DNA of 64,000 bases, taken from assembly GCA_965649825.1 (NCBI GenBank), contig OZ287694.1, positions 1,984,001-2,048,000 on the forward strand, written 5' to 3'. The notes beneath the pieces are model-generated. The model saw nothing but the letters and a program-made list of their open reading frames with translations, made no database searches and was not told the DNA's origin. Both the position numbers and the translations under genes were made by a program. Shown piece after piece: positions 9,626-20,397 of this stretch (positions are counted from its first letter, which is position 1; the number at the start of each line of letters is the position of its first letter). The stretch comes from Penicillus capitatus (lineage: Eukaryota; Chlorophyta).

Positions 9626-12490
9626 AAGAACGAAGGATCGGAGGAAGAAAAGAAAGTACTCGAGTTCATTCGAAAAGAGAAGTATAACGAAAAGCACGAC
9701 GTGACAGTGTCCTTTGCCATCCACGCATTTGCGGAAGGCCGCAGCAAGTTCGCGTTGGAAGAGATGCTTTCCATTGTCGACGAAGATCCCGTTGAAGTCC
9801 TTGGGATACAACACTTTCTACTGAAGATGCGGGTCCTCGAGGCAACAATAGAAGAGGCAGATGAAAACGACTTAGAGGACCTGTTACATGACGAACAAGC
9901 AATAAGGCTGGCTAAAGGTGCTCGCCGAATGCTCGAACGCACTATCGACGATGTTCCAATTCGCGAAATAGTCGTTGAGAAGTTATGGCACTTGTCTCGC
10001 GTTATGGAAGGTTTTCCTAGTGTTCTCAATGACGTCGTTGGTAAAGTAAAAGAAACCCTTCAGAAAACGGATGACTTGGCGTACACAGAAATGAAGAAAA
10101 TTAGAGATGTTTTAAAACTCGCAAGGCACTCTTCGAAGCACAGTGACGAAATAATCCAATTCGTCTTGCAATTAGCACAAAACACATCCTCTGGATGGTG
10201 CAGCTTAGAGGAGTGCTTAAGAAGGCTGAGCTCTATTGCGGAACAAATGCCGCAGCACGCCGGCGTGCTTCTGCCAACGCTGGCGAAAGAATGTGGCGAC
10301 GAAAGCCCGCGAGTGCGTCAGGATGCGATGAAGGCCATCGGTCAGGTCCTCGCAGCGGCGCCGCAGCACGCCGGCGAGCTTCTGCCGACGTTGACGAAGG
10401 GATACAGCGAAGACGATGACGTGCACTGTACGGCGTATGACGTTATTAACCGCGTCGTCGCATCGGCGGCGCCGCAGCACGCCGGCGAGCTTCTGCCGAC
10501 GCTGGCGAAGGAAGTCGGCGACGAAGACGAGTTCGTACGTCGGAGAGCGTTAGAGGCCATTGGTCAGGTCGTTGCGGAAGCGCCACAGCACGCCGACGAG
10601 TTTTTGCCGACACTGGCGAAGGGGTTCAACGACAAAGAGGAAAACGTACGTAAAACAGCGATCGAAGCAATCGGACGCGTCTTCGCTGCGGCGCCACAGC
10701 ACGCCGGCGACCTTCTGCCGATGCTGACGAAGGGGTGCATCGACGAAGAATGGGGAGTGGGTTGGGAGGCGATGGAGGCCGTTGAACGGGCCATCGCAGC
10801 GGCACCGCAGCACGCCGACGAGCTTCTGCCGACCTTGGCGAAGGGGTGCGACGACGAGGACGCGAACGTGCGTCGGGTGGCAATAGAGGCCATCGGACGC
10901 GTCGTCGCTGCAGCGCCACAGCATGCCGGCGATGTCCTCCCTACGCTGGAGAAGGCGTTTGGTCTCAAAGAGTGGTTCGTGCGTCGCGCGGCAATAGAGG
11001 CCATCGAACGCGTCGTCGCGGAAGCGCCACAGCATGCCGGCGATGTCCTCCCTACGCTGGAAAAGGCGTTTGGTCTCAAAGAATATGAGATGCGTCAGGA
11101 TGCGATGGAGACCATCGGCCACGTCGTCGCAGCGGCGCCACAGCACGCCGACGAGCTTCTGCCGACCTTGGCGAAGGGGTGCGACGACGAGGACGCGAAC
11201 GTGCGTCGGGTGGCTATAGAGGCCATCGAACGCGTCCTCACGGAAGCGCCACAGCACGCCGGCGAGTTTCTGCCGACGCTGGCGAAAAGGTGCGTCGATG
11301 AAGACGGGGACGTTCGTCGGAATGCAATTCAAGCCATCGGTCGCGTCGTCGCGGCGGCGGCGCCGCAGTACGCAGGAGAACTTTTGCCAACATTGGCGAA
11401 TGGGTTCGGCGATGAACATTGGTACGTGCGTCAGGATGCGATGGAGGCCATCGGTCAGGTCCTCGCAGAGGCGCCACAGCACGCCGGCGAGTTTCTGCCG
11501 ACGCTGGCGAAAGGGTGCGTCGACGAAGACGTAAACGTGCGTAAAGCGGCAGTGGAGGTCATCGAACCGGTCGTCGCGGAAGCGCCACAGAAAGCCGGCG
11601 AACTTCTGCCGATGCTGGTGAAGGGGTTCGGCGACGAAGACTATGAAATGCGTCAGGATGCGATAAAGGCCATCGGCCACGTCGTCGCAGCGGCGCCACA
11701 GCACGCCGACGAGCTTCTGCCGACGTTGGCGAAAGAAGTCGGTGACGAAGACAAGTTCGTACGTGAAAAAGCGATCGAAGCAATCAGACGCGTCGTTGCT
11801 GCGGCGCCACAGCACGCCGGCGAGCTTTTGCCGACGCTGGCGAAGGGGTGCGGCGATGAATACTTTGGCGTGCGTCGAGAGGCGATGGAGGCCATCGGCC
11901 AGGTCGTCGCAGCGGCGCCACAGACCACCGGCGAGCTTTTGCCGACGCTGGCGAAGGGCTGCGTCGACGAAGACCCGGGCGTGCGTCCAATGGCAATGGA
12001 GGCCATCGAACGCGTCGTCGCGGAAGCGCCGCAGCATGCCGGCGAGCTTTTGCCGACTCTGGCGACGTTATGTGGCGACGAAGACGAGGATGTACGTAAA
12101 TATGCGATGGAGGCTATCGATCGCATTGTCGCGGCGGCGCCACAGCACACCGGCGAATTTCTGCCGACGCTGTTGAAGGGGTTCGGCGACGAAAACCAGA
12201 ACGTGATCGATGCTGCAAAAATGGCGTTAAAAGGCATGAAACCTGAGAAAATTATACCTGTGTCAATATCGTCTTCTCGCCCTCACACTGATGGTCTTTC
12301 ATTTTTATTCGTGCAAAATTCATTCACATTAGATACCTCTGCGAAATCTGCAACAAAAGTTTTCCTTGTTTTACACACGACTTCTTCGCAAAGAATTGGA
12401 AGATGGGATCGAGTGGATGTTGATCGTTTTGTCGAGTTTTTGAAACGAGAGTTTGAAAAGAGAATTGCCGGACTCTTAGACCATCTTTGA
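9626..12490 (+). CDS. NLR2 exon 2, distal part: HEAT repeats and C-terminal cap
   Basis: Same frame as the NACHT part, open from the codon after the TGA to the TGA at 12,488-12,490; the first in-frame ATG is at 9719. A non-repeat helical segment (to about 10,250) leads into 18 HEAT units of 37 aa with core LLPTLAKGCGDED..VRRxAIEAIGRVVAAAPQHAGE. The last about 70 residues (FTLDTSAKSAT...LHTTSSQRIGRWD...) match the NLR1 cap. Repeat units at 10,813-10,920 and 11,150-11,260 are almost the same DNA, a sign of recent unit copying. Confidence 0.82.
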   Translation, partial: KNEGSEEEKKVLEFIRKEKYNEKHDVTVSFAIHAFAEGRSKFALEEMLSIVDEDPVEVLGIQHFLLKMRVLEATIEEADENDLEDLLHDEQAIRLAKGARRMLERTIDDVPIREIVVEKLWHLSRVMEGFPSVLNDVVGKVKETLQKTDDLAYTEMKKIRDVLKLARHSSKHSDEIIQFVLQLAQNTSSGWCSLEECLRRLSSIAEQMPQHAGVLLPTLAKECGDESPRVRQDAMKAIGQVLAAAPQHAGELLPTLTKGYSEDDDVHCTAYDVINRVVASAAPQHAGELLPTLAKEVGDEDEFVRRRALEAIGQVVAEAPQHADEFLPTLAKGFNDKEENVRKTAIEAIGRVFAAAPQHAGDLLPMLTKGCIDEEWGVGWEAMEAVERAIAAAPQHADELLPTLAKGCDDEDANVRRVAIEAIGRVVAAAPQHAGDVLPTLEKAFGLKEWFVRRAAIEAIERVVAEAPQHAGDVLPTLEKAFGLKEYEMRQDAMETIGHVVAAAPQHADELLPTLAKGCDDEDANVRRVAIEAIERVLTEAPQHAGEFLPTLAKRCVDEDGDVRRNAIQAIGRVVAAAAPQYAGELLPTLANGFGDEHWYVRQDAMEAIGQVLAEAPQHAGEFLPTLAKGCVDEDVNVRKAAVEVIEPVVAEAPQKAGELLPMLVKGFGDEDYEMRQDAIKAIGHVVAAAPQHADELLPTLAKEVGDEDKFVREKAIEAIRRVVAAAPQHAGELLPTLAKGCGDEYFGVRREAMEAIGQVVAAAPQTTGELLPTLAKGCVDEDPGVRPMAMEAIERVVAEAPQHAGELLPTLATLCGDEDEDVRKYAMEAIDRIVAAAPQHTGEFLPTLLKGFGDENQNVIDAAKMALKGMKPEKIIPVSISSSRPHTDGLSFLFVQNSFTLDTSAKSATKVFLVLHTTSSQRIGRWDRVDVDRFVEFLKREFEKRIAGLLDHL
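10262..12230 (+). repeat. 111-nt tandem HEAT-repeat array in NLR2
   Basis: Eighteen 37-aa units (17 full, the last degenerate). The APQHAGE/APQHADE linker between units is nearly invariant, whereas the DE..VR helix-A positions vary. The antisense open frame of 495 codons over this array is a by-product of the repeat composition. Confidence 0.9.
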
Positions 12491-13240
12491 ACAGAAAGTA
12501 CTTTAGCGGCACAAGTTTATTTGTACGTTGGTGCAAGTCAAGCTGTAGATACGATTTGTGTTCCATCTTTTTTGATAAGTACGTTCTAATTCTACACCCG
12601 GCAAGCGCCATGCAACCTTTTTTGGTCACGCCGGTTTGTGAAGGAATCATGAAACGTCTGTCGTTGTCTCTTATTCTGCTTATTCAAGTCAAAACGGACG
12701 GTGTGCTTGGCGTGTCGTATCATGGGTTACTGTATCGGAACAAGTCGGACAATTTAAAGAAGCATTCATTTGTGTTTGAGACGATGCTACTCTAAAATTG
12801 CACGAGAATTCAGTACCGAAAATATGCCACCACGTGTCCAGGTAAAACCGCCTTCGGCTCGTGTAGGTTTGACGTGTTATTCATCTACTCCCTTGACCTA
12901 CCACCAAAAATGCGAGATTACGACAGAAAGAGAACTTTGTCAAACAGTCCTTGATCTGCTTCTCATAGTTTACACATCGCTGTGGTAACATGTTTTTGGC
13001 GTTACTTACTAAGGTATGGATTAGAATGTTATGCCCATTCCAATCATGAAGTTACTGCAATACCCTTTGTTGAGGTAACGTCACTTCCAGGAGACGCGGA
13101 CCGATCTTTCAGGAAAACTTTGTTTTTCGCCTCCACAGACTTACTTCTCCGTCGGAAGGCGCCGCTTCCTCCACGGCCACGAGATCTTGTACTTCCAGCG
13201 AGTCGACCGGCTCTCTCTCTCTCTCGGTGAAGCTTTCTCG
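12491..13240. other. NLR2 downstream region, nothing recognised
   Basis: AT-rich stretch with no convincing gene. It contains the short match to the NLR1 3' flank near 12,714 and a CT microsatellite near 13,211-13,228. Confidence 0.4.
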
Positions 13241-13279
13241 CGTGAGGACACCTTAGGAGAGGATTTCGAGTTTCTCCCC

Positions 13280-13800
13280 GTACTTGGGCGCATCGTGCAT
13301 ACATGCCCAGCAACCGGAGCTCCGGCACCGTGTAAGCAACGGTCTCTCGTGCGCCAGCTGTGATGTAGGGATGCGCTCGTTGTCGAGACAAGGCATACTT
13401 TCCCAGCTTCGGATGGTGACCTTGTTCCGGTACAATGTTGCCTGGCTTCGTATCGAAGCCAATCGCTTCGTGTTTGCGAAGGTGCGCTGACCACAAAGCG
13501 ATCTGATAGATGTGGGTAGATTTGCCGAAAGCGATGTTGTTCCGTCTCTTTTGATCTTTAAAAGATGTCCCCATATCCATCTCCGTCAGTTCCTTGTGAT
13601 ATAGTATCCCGATTGGTCATCGACCGAAGGATGCAATTGTCCTTCGGAGCAACAAACAATGTCAGGATGCTGGCCAACTCGCTCAAAGATGCGAATCTCG
13701 TTCAACAGCAGCTCCCAGGATTGTTCTCTTCCGAAACACACGGATCTGACAGCGACTTTGTGAAGAACGCCTTCTGGATCGATGTAGACTCCTCGTATCT
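13280..13800 (-). pseudogene. Decayed protein-kinase gene
   Basis: Two minus-strand frames together read as a kinase. The N-lobe (about 13,795-13,605) has VYIDPEGVLHKVAVRS, i.e. the VAxK strand with Lys replaced by Arg, and then a helix-C-like LLLNEIRIFERV...HPDIV with its Glu. It stops at a TGA near 13,590. The C-lobe continues one frame over (about 13,590-13,290): the catalytic-loop position reads FDTKPGNIV instead of HRDxKPxN, the DFG position reads GKYA before LSR, and an activation-segment end TVAYTVPEL is visible. The frame shift plus degenerate catalytic motifs indicate a pseudogene, possibly of an ancestral pseudokinase. It resembles the TKL/RIPK-like group, but that placement is uncertain. 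Confidence 0.6.
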
Positions 13801-13814
13801 ACCACTCCTTTAAA

Positions 13815-14640
13815 CGGCGTCACGACTTTTTTTCGTATTTTTTGCGATAGGCGTTAGGTAGTGGCCATCGTCGGCCGCCGTTCTCTTTGAGGGTGTCCTC
13901 CCGACAACGTCTACGGATTGACTCCTCGTTGCGTTCAGCAGAGTAAGATTCGAAAACGCAGGATCAAACGTTTGATCAAAATGAACGGGACGCAAACGAT
14001 CCTCTCTTTCGACATTTCTCTCTTTGCGTCTCTCTGCTCCTTTTTTCGCACGAAAATGGAGAATGGATCTGTTTTTGTTCTCTGGTCTCGCTCCTTGCTT
14101 CTCTGTCTTGAGTGAACCGAGCACTCAGGCATCGCGATCATCATCTGGCCGTGCTCCTTGATGTGTCTATCTTCGTATTTCTTTATCTTTTGCGGTACCG
14201 AACGCCAGAGACCGTTTCGTTTGTTTCTCTGTGCAAGATTGTCAGCACAGTCGAGAGGCATCGGTTTAGCACTAGCCTGGTGTCCCTGTTCACATAAGGG
14301 TGGGTAGGAGGTTTTATGCTTTCGTCTTGTCTACATGTGCAGGGAGACAATGATAGCAGTTCTTTGCGGATCGACTCAATCCTCAAAGCATTCTATGCCA
14401 TTTAAGCAATCGAACGCATGCGTCGTGCAACAAACAATCGCCGCTACACCGGTCGATTCGATGGAGGCGAAAGATACGAAATAGCGAGTGGAACGTCCAC
14501 ATCTCACTCGTTTCTCAGTTCGAGAAAGAGTGATGCCTCGCTTTGCATCTGGACATGGAAGGATGTCGCCGCGACGACTGGAAAAGGTCACACGATATGA
14601 CGCGCGATTCGCAGTGATCCACGAGGCAATGAAACCTACC
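13815..14640. other. Flank outside the inverted repeat, nothing recognised
   Basis: No open frame here resembles a known family. The left arm of the large inverted repeat begins at about 14,645. Confidence 0.35.
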
Positions 14641-15031
14641 TATGGATCGCGCCGACGCTTCTCGAGGGAGACAAAACGGGGAGCGCCGAGACAGGATAAA
14701 CTGGAATCGACGGCGAAATATGCTCATGCAAACGATGATTCTACATTCTCAAACACTGTTCTTTACAGAAAGACTGACAACTCGTGACAAATGCGAAGCA
14801 TGTAACTTCGTAAAGCTTCTGTAGGTGAATCATGTCCAAAACGCTTGACTTCACTTATTCCCCTGATTTATGAATTGCGCAATCATGCGTCTGTATCCGC
14901 AAAGCACATCACGGATGTCATTCAAGTGATGTGACAGATGGTCTATCTTGTACGACGCCACTCTCTCTATCTATCGTCGTCGTATCAAAAAGCAAAAATG
15001 GAGAAGCACTGGCGTGCGTCGTCCGTCTGGA

Positions 15032-15646
15032 TCACTGGTGAAGTGTTCTCTTCTGTCTGCATCGTTTCTCTTCTTTCGTGACAAACATGCCTAGAAACCT
15101 GTGGAGACGCATACGGTCTCTGCAGTGAACCACCTTGAAGTAGAGAGCGTCGTTCAGGACCGCTTCCCGAACGCATCCGCTTCCCAGCAGCACCGTCGTG
15201 CAGACGGACAGCTTGACGTATTTGCGATCCACGAGGCCGAAACAGGGAGACACCGCGTTCAGCTTCCCGGAGGCGAACTGCGTCGGATCCAGATGAGCGA
15301 AGGCGTTCACGGAGCAGTCGTCCGTATCACGCCACTGTACGATGTCGAGCGACTGTCCGTCGCCGTCAGGAGGCGTCACGAACACGGAAACAAGTCGGAC
15401 GAGCGCACTGCCGAGACACTGGTCGCCGGAAAGGTGGACACTGAGGCGAAAGCTCTGACCGAGTCTCACGACGTGAACCGGATCGTGCGGCAGGTAATCG
15501 TCAAAGAACGCAAGGGCGTCGTGCGCCTGTCTCTCGTAGTACGGCAGACATGCATCTCTGTTGTCCGCAAAGCACTCGACTTCGAGCAAGGGAGCGAGGC
15601 GGAGCTGGGGGAACGGGCCCGGCGACGGTCGGCGTTTGTCTTGGAC
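15032..15646 (-). CDS. FYD-domain protein, left-arm copy (terminal exon)
   Basis: A 205-codon terminal exon whose acceptor CCGTTTCAG lies just upstream on the minus strand. The domain matches the C-terminal part of the helical-FYD genes and of the pseudokinase gene at 52.5-54.4 kb: VECF..., then ALAFFDDYLPHDPVHVVRLG (compare LLSFYDASLPNSPVYIICLG), a strand-rich middle, FGLVDRKYVKLSV and RLHRFLGMF near the end. Alternating hydrophobic strands suggest a beta-sandwich; no known family is recognised. The upstream exons are unclear: a minus-strand segment near 15,880-15,960 resembles the helix before the catalytic loop of the 53-kb pseudokinase and could be a decayed kinase part. The right-arm copy at 46,346-46,960 has exactly the same length. 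Confidence 0.7.
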   Translation of the reverse strand, partial: VQDKRRPSPGPFPQLRLAPLLEVECFADNRDACLPYYERQAHDALAFFDDYLPHDPVHVVRLGQSFRLSVHLSGDQCLGSALVRLVSVFVTPPDGDGQSLDIVQWRDTDDCSVNAFAHLDPTQFASGKLNAVSPCFGLVDRKYVKLSVCTTVLLGSGCVREAVLNDALYFKVVHCRDRMRLHRFLGMFVTKEEKRCRQKRTLHQ

Positions 15647-17011
15647 CTGAAACGGAACGCGATGTCGAGAGGAAAACGCGAGAGAGAAAGCACTTCTCGT
15701 GATGCGCTGTTCATGTGCCGCTTCCCTCGGGGCGTTGTTCCGAAGGGGACATGCGTTCGTTTATTACTCGCCTCTTGATGCTCATGCGAGGAGTGGACGC
15801 ATTCTTGTTTCTGTTCTCTGACCTCGTGTTCATTGACGCCCTCTGCGCCAGCACCGCCACCATCCAGCGCTTGGAACACCTGATCATCCGCAACACCGTG
15901 GTGCTTTCGGATAGAGAGGAGTGCGACGTACCGAGTGGAGAAGGGCGCTCTTTTCGTCGTTGGTGAGGTGTCTACTGCATGGAAACGATGTGACGTGAGC
16001 TCAGTCGGTCGACGATTCGGGATACCTGCAGGTGTGCTGGTAGCTGATGCGCACAACTCTGTGTGTCCTCACGGCGTCGGCGAACGAAGAATCCGAGGCG
16101 GGATTCTGGTTCATTGGGAGAGGGGACGGTGCGAAAAGCACAGTGCGTCGCAGCAACACCGTCACGCTCAGCGTCAATGTTTCACGAACCGCCGCATCGG
16201 GTGCCTCGCCATCTTGGTTAACAGCTTCTTCCTGGTGCTCGAACTGCAGACGACCGCGTGGCGTGCGCTTGGGCATTGGAACAGAGATGCCGAAAACGAC
16301 GCAGAAGACGCGCTGCCGCTGTCGCTTCCTCTCACAGAAGAGCTACCTGAAGAAACACCGAAGGTTAGCAGGTGCCTCAGACCTGGCTTCATAGTGTTGT
16401 CGACATGGCCTGTTGCATGCATCGAGATAGCGATCGACGGAGAACGCCCTCGTTCGTGCGCCTTGGCCTTCCTTACCTGCGAAGCGTGAAGGAGAGGTAA
16501 AGTGTTTCCGGTCGAAACTAATGGAGAGTGAAAGAAGTGGGATTGCGTGTTGGAGGAGGACGGCGGATTTCGAATCACGGCACCACGAAGGGAGCCCGTC
16601 GTCTTCACGATGCGTTCAGCAGACCGACAAAATTTTAAGTTCAGGGACAAGTTCGGGATTCGAAGCGGTGTTTTAAGGCGAGGCGTCCCGCGGATCATGT
16701 GCCTCCCGCGAGCGGGAACATTTCATCATTGATTGTTTGAGATTTGAATTTAGCAGCGAAGCCGCTGGAGGACGCGGAAAGACAACGGTTGGTTGGTCTC
16801 CGCAGACTGATGGATGGGACTGATAGTAGTCCTTAAGCGCACAGCAAGAAAGGGGAAGCGCTGCAGGGCATGGATCCGCAGAAAAGAGATAGCATGCACA
16901 CCGTGTTGTCTTCGCAGTTGTGCCTCAAGGAGCCGCGTTTTGTCGCCGGCGTCTCGAAGCTGATATCCCACCAGCTGTCGTACGGTTTTCTTCGCCTATT
17001 CTCTAGGCTTG
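15647..17011. other. Left-arm stretch with probable decayed exons
   Basis: Several minus-strand segments flanked by GT...AG-like sites look like exons (for example a strand-rich segment near 16,270-16,000 and a helical LTxDEKSALLHS-like segment), equivalent to right-arm 44,984-46,345. The exon chain leading into the FYD exon cannot be resolved by eye. Confidence 0.3.
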
Positions 17012-17164
17012 GTCTCTGATCGAACGAAAAGAACCGAAGTGCAGTTCAAGTTTGCCGATGGACGGGCTCTTGTCAACTTCCATGTACCCATTCAGGATTC
17101 GAACGGATTGCATTCGTTCTGCCAAGGCGCTTTCGTCTGGAGAACGATTTCCCTGTCTGAGTAG
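17012..17164 (+). CDS. Unidentified terminal exon, intact in the left arm
   Basis: After an acceptor-like TTCTCTAG the plus strand encodes a strand-rich segment containing TEVQFKFADGRALVNFHV and GAFVWRTISLSE, then TAG. It has good amphipathic pattern but no recognised family. The right-arm equivalent (44,831-44,983, minus) has CAG changed to TAG in the middle. Upstream exons probably lie at about 16,890-17,000. Confidence 0.4.
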   Translation, partial: VSDRTKRTEVQFKFADGRALVNFHVPIQDSNGLHSFCQGAFVWRTISLSE

Positions 17165-18168
17165 TCGGTGTTTGCGCCACCATAGAAGATGGGCAGAGGG
17201 ACAGTCGTTTCGGAATGTGCTGATTCAATACAGCGACATCTGAATGCGTGCAAGAAAGACAGAATCGCGTTTCGCCCTGAGGAAGTTTAGATCTGTGCAA
17301 TTTCTGACACAGATGTCGCTTGCCAACCGATCGTGCCCGCGTGCAACACAAGAGGAGAGTGAAGAGCTTTTCATTGGATAAGGTGAACAACAACAGTTCG
17401 ACACAAGCTGATCACACATGGTTTAGAGTTACACCGCTTTTAACCCTAAGCGCAGACATGCACAGTACCGCCGCCTTTTTGGGCGAAACGGTACAATCAT
17501 GATTTCCCACCAGTCGTCACACAAGAATTAAATCTCGGGCATTGTTTGTTCGCAGACTATTCCACAGACATCAATTTCCCATGAGCATCGCAGACAGCAA
17601 AAAGGCTGTTGTCCCCTTTCGAACCACGCATCCTTTTTTAGGGCTAGCAAAAAACAGCGCAACTTGTGCATTTGTTAACCGATTCGGCCGCATTCAAGAC
17701 ACCAACAAATCCATAGTGGAACAGTCGGCGAGCGCAAGAATGCCACGCCAGAGGCGAGAACCGAATCGGCTAAAACAGTAAGATTGATCATTCAGTCTAT
17801 CACACTCAGCGATCCACTGTACCATGAGATTTGAGAAGCTATTCTGGCAATAGAAAGCCACTTCTCTCTTTCTTGCACAAAAGACACACTCGCCGTCGAT
17901 CTCTAGTTAGTCACTGATTAAATAGATTAAGCGTGCAGATGTGATACCGCAAACAGTTTGCAAAAACAAAACTTTTGACTTATTGAATCGTCAGAGTAGA
18001 GTTGAGCTATTCGTTGGTTCAGGTTTAATCTTAGTTATGCCACTCGACGAAAAACACTAACACCGACTTGGCGCTATGGATCGCCTCGACAACATCACGA
18101 GAGGCAGATACTCCCTTTCAGTCTCTATCGCCCACGGGAGTGCAGAAAACTGTTGCTGTTGATAGCAG
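17165..18168. other. Left-arm stretch downstream of the helical-FYD gene
   Basis: No recognisable gene. It corresponds to right-arm 43,799-44,830. The segment nearest 18,168 is also shared with the spacer copy's downstream flank (about 30,950-31,012), so the duplicated gene unit includes its 3' flank. Confidence 0.35.
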
Positions 18169-20397
18169 TTAGGAAAAGTATTTGTAGCGAAAAATGTGAT
18201 ACAGTGTGGCCATGCGACGATCTGGAACAGTTAACTGTATGTGAATCTGGATGATAGACTGTTGACAATAAGCATGGCCACCAAAACCGGAGAAGGAAGA
18301 AAAAATGTTCTGCGCAATGACATCCTTAAATAAACAAGACTGCAATAGGCAAACGGCGTCTATTGCATCACAGTTTGTTTCACGAACCTGATGCATCTTG
18401 AGTTCGATCGTATCGTTGTTGGGCAGTTGCAGACAAATGCGTTCAACTCCTTCAATTGGGAGACTCTCTTCGTTGACTGCCTTGATGCGCAGACGAAGTA
18501 GAACGTCGTCTTCTCCGAGGCAGATGATGTAAACAGGACTGTTCGGCAGGGAGGCATCATAGAAGCTGAGCAGCTCCCTTGTTTCTCCCTCGTGTAGAGG
18601 CGTGGAAGAATCATTCGAACCCAAGAGGCGCTCCGCCCGCAGATCGAAGGAGACGTGGCTGTTCTCCGACTGTAGGAAAGAGTCTATTGACTCCTTGTCG
18701 GCGTCTGATACCACCTACACACAGAGAGAGTTTGCTGGAGGGCGAGAGACGGAGCCACGCACCGAGTCGAGAGCAGACCTGCCCTGCGGTGGCCCGAGAC
18801 TGTTACTCTGGAGCTCCTGATGACCCTCGTTTCTGTACGACAGTTGAAACTGCACACGATGGCCACGTCACACATCATCGAACGCTTGCCAGAATCACAC
18901 CTGGTGGACAGAATCGACTGTCCTGTTCAGCCAGAAGCCATCTCGCCAGGAAGCCATCTCGCCCATCAGCGCGTATTGGAGAAGCAATCCGCGACACACT
19001 GTTGACAAGTCTTCTTCTTCTTCTTCTTCTTCGAGCAGGCTTCTGAGTTTATGCTCCAGCGTTTTGTTTCCCAGCCAAGAGCGAATCGTTTGACGAAGGT
19101 GTGACTTCAAGGACGAAGTCAGCGTCTCCAGTACTGGCTTCATATACTCCCCGAATTCGCCCTGCTGATAGATCTTGGATGCTGCATCGAGCAATCCTTC
19201 ATAGATCTCTGGATCCTCATTCCAGCCTTCCGACAGTGCACGACATGTTGCAAGATACTGGAATTCGAACATGGCTTTCCTGCGCACGACGGCGGAGTCT
19301 GCCACTGTAGCAACGGCCGTCAATTCGTTCACGATGCCAAATCTGACAGCCTTGCATTCCTCCTCGTCGGATAAGCAGCTTTGATACTCTAAAGTATGTT
19401 CAAAGCCGCTCAGGAACAGCTCGAACTTCTCTGGATCCGTCAGACAGAGCATGGCAGCGGAGCTGAGGGTTTGAAGCCAGTCGAACCACAGCTTCCTCCG
19501 AAGCCTGTCATCTGCACAGGCGGTCCTCAATTTCTGAATCCCCTTGCTGACGGCAGACGGGTCGACTTGGCGAACACCGCGGTAGAAATCGAGCACACCG
19601 ACAGTGCCAGTCGCAAGCCGCTGCATCGCGTGGAACAGTGCAGAGGTCTCATCCCCCTTCGTCATACGATGTATGCACTGTTCGATGAGAATCGCGTAGA
19701 AGCGAAAGGGATAGTACGGCGCATCTCCGAAGATCTTCAATCCCTGAAGCAGGCCGTCTTGTTTCTCCTTTAGATAATTGCACGCGGGCAGCGCAGGGGC
19801 GACTCTGTGTATGAGCGTGCATGCCTGATACAAGGCGACAAGTGCTGGGCGATGGCCCCTGAATGTTTGCCTGGTCTGCACGACGCAGCTTCGCAGAGTA
19901 ACGGTCAGCGTCGCCGCCAGGTGCAGTAACGTCGCCGGATCGCCTTCGAAAACGGTGACATCTAAAGATGCCAAGACGCGCGACAGTGCTTCTGCTATCG
20001 TCTCTGCGCATGCGTTATCCGTCGTGGCTTCTCCTAGCGCGCTCACAACGCGCAGCACCAGCTTTCTGTCGCGCGCGGAGCGCGCTTCGACATTCGCCAA
20101 GTGCGCGAGCTCCTCGGCGACTTCGGCCTTCTGGTACGAATCCAGCTTGCCGAAAACGGCAACGAGCGACGAAAGCCATCGTCCAAGTACCTCCCTTTCT
20201 CTCGTATTGGCGGTGTTGTTGTAGATTCGGACCAGACGGTGCGTGCAGCAGATTCGCCGTTCCGTCGACAGTAGCCGAGGACGTGCTAGACTTGCTCGGC
20301 GTGCGGCAGACAATGCAACCCGGCGAGGTCTGCCGCCGCCATGTGCCCGACACGGGCACTGTCCGTCGCCACAGGTATCGAAGGAATTCCTCCACAT
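18169..20397 (-). CDS. Helical-domain + FYD-domain protein, left-arm copy
   Basis: Three exons on the minus strand: 20,397-18,901, 18,849-18,763 and 18,714-18,169, with introns of 51 and 48 nt, both in phase 0; 709 residues. The ATG (MWRN) lies right after a GTGAC...CAAACAG branch/acceptor-like sequence, so a 5' non-coding exon is likely. Exon 1 is the helical domain homologous to the N-terminal exon of NLR2. Exon 2 is a 29-codon linker. Exon 3 is the FYD domain (LLSFYDASLPNSPVYIICLG, then strand-rich sequence). The product could compete with or pair with NLR2 through the shared helical domain, an inference by analogy with truncated adaptor-type NLR relatives. A (GAA)7 run encodes a poly-Glu tract near the end of exon 1, two codons longer than in the right arm. 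No stop or frameshift is seen. Confidence 0.8.
19012..19032 (-). repeat. (TTC)7 microsatellite in coding sequence
   Basis: Encodes a poly-Glu stretch on the minus strand. The right-arm copy near 42,938 has five units, so the repeat length differs between the arms. Confidence 0.85.

Larger units (their letters stand above)
6695..12490 (+). pseudogene. Helical-NACHT-HEAT NLR-like gene (NLR2) with one internal TGA
   Basis: Two-exon gene: exon 1 6695-8338, a 54-nt GT...AG intron 8339-8392, exon 2 8393-12490. Joined in phase 0 they give about 1,912 residues: helical N-terminal domain, charged linker (AKEYYEQK), NACHT, 18 HEAT units, C-terminal cap. The only defect is an in-frame TGA at 9623-9625 just after the winged-helix motif FPHLTFQEFFAGKY; NLR1 has a leucine codon (TTA) there, so one base change explains it. 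The frame then stays open to 12,490. Either a recent nonsense allele, a readthrough gene, or two separate products (helical-NACHT and HEAT-cap). TGA ends this same reading frame at 12,490, which argues against code reassignment. Confidence 0.8.

Noticed and set aside
10550-12037. Antisense open frame of 495 codons, and similar long antisense or +1 frames over the NLR1 repeats (for example 1,888-2,691)
   Set aside because: They mirror the 111-nt HEAT periodicity and have Arg/Ser/Cys-rich composition; they are shadows of the repeat array.
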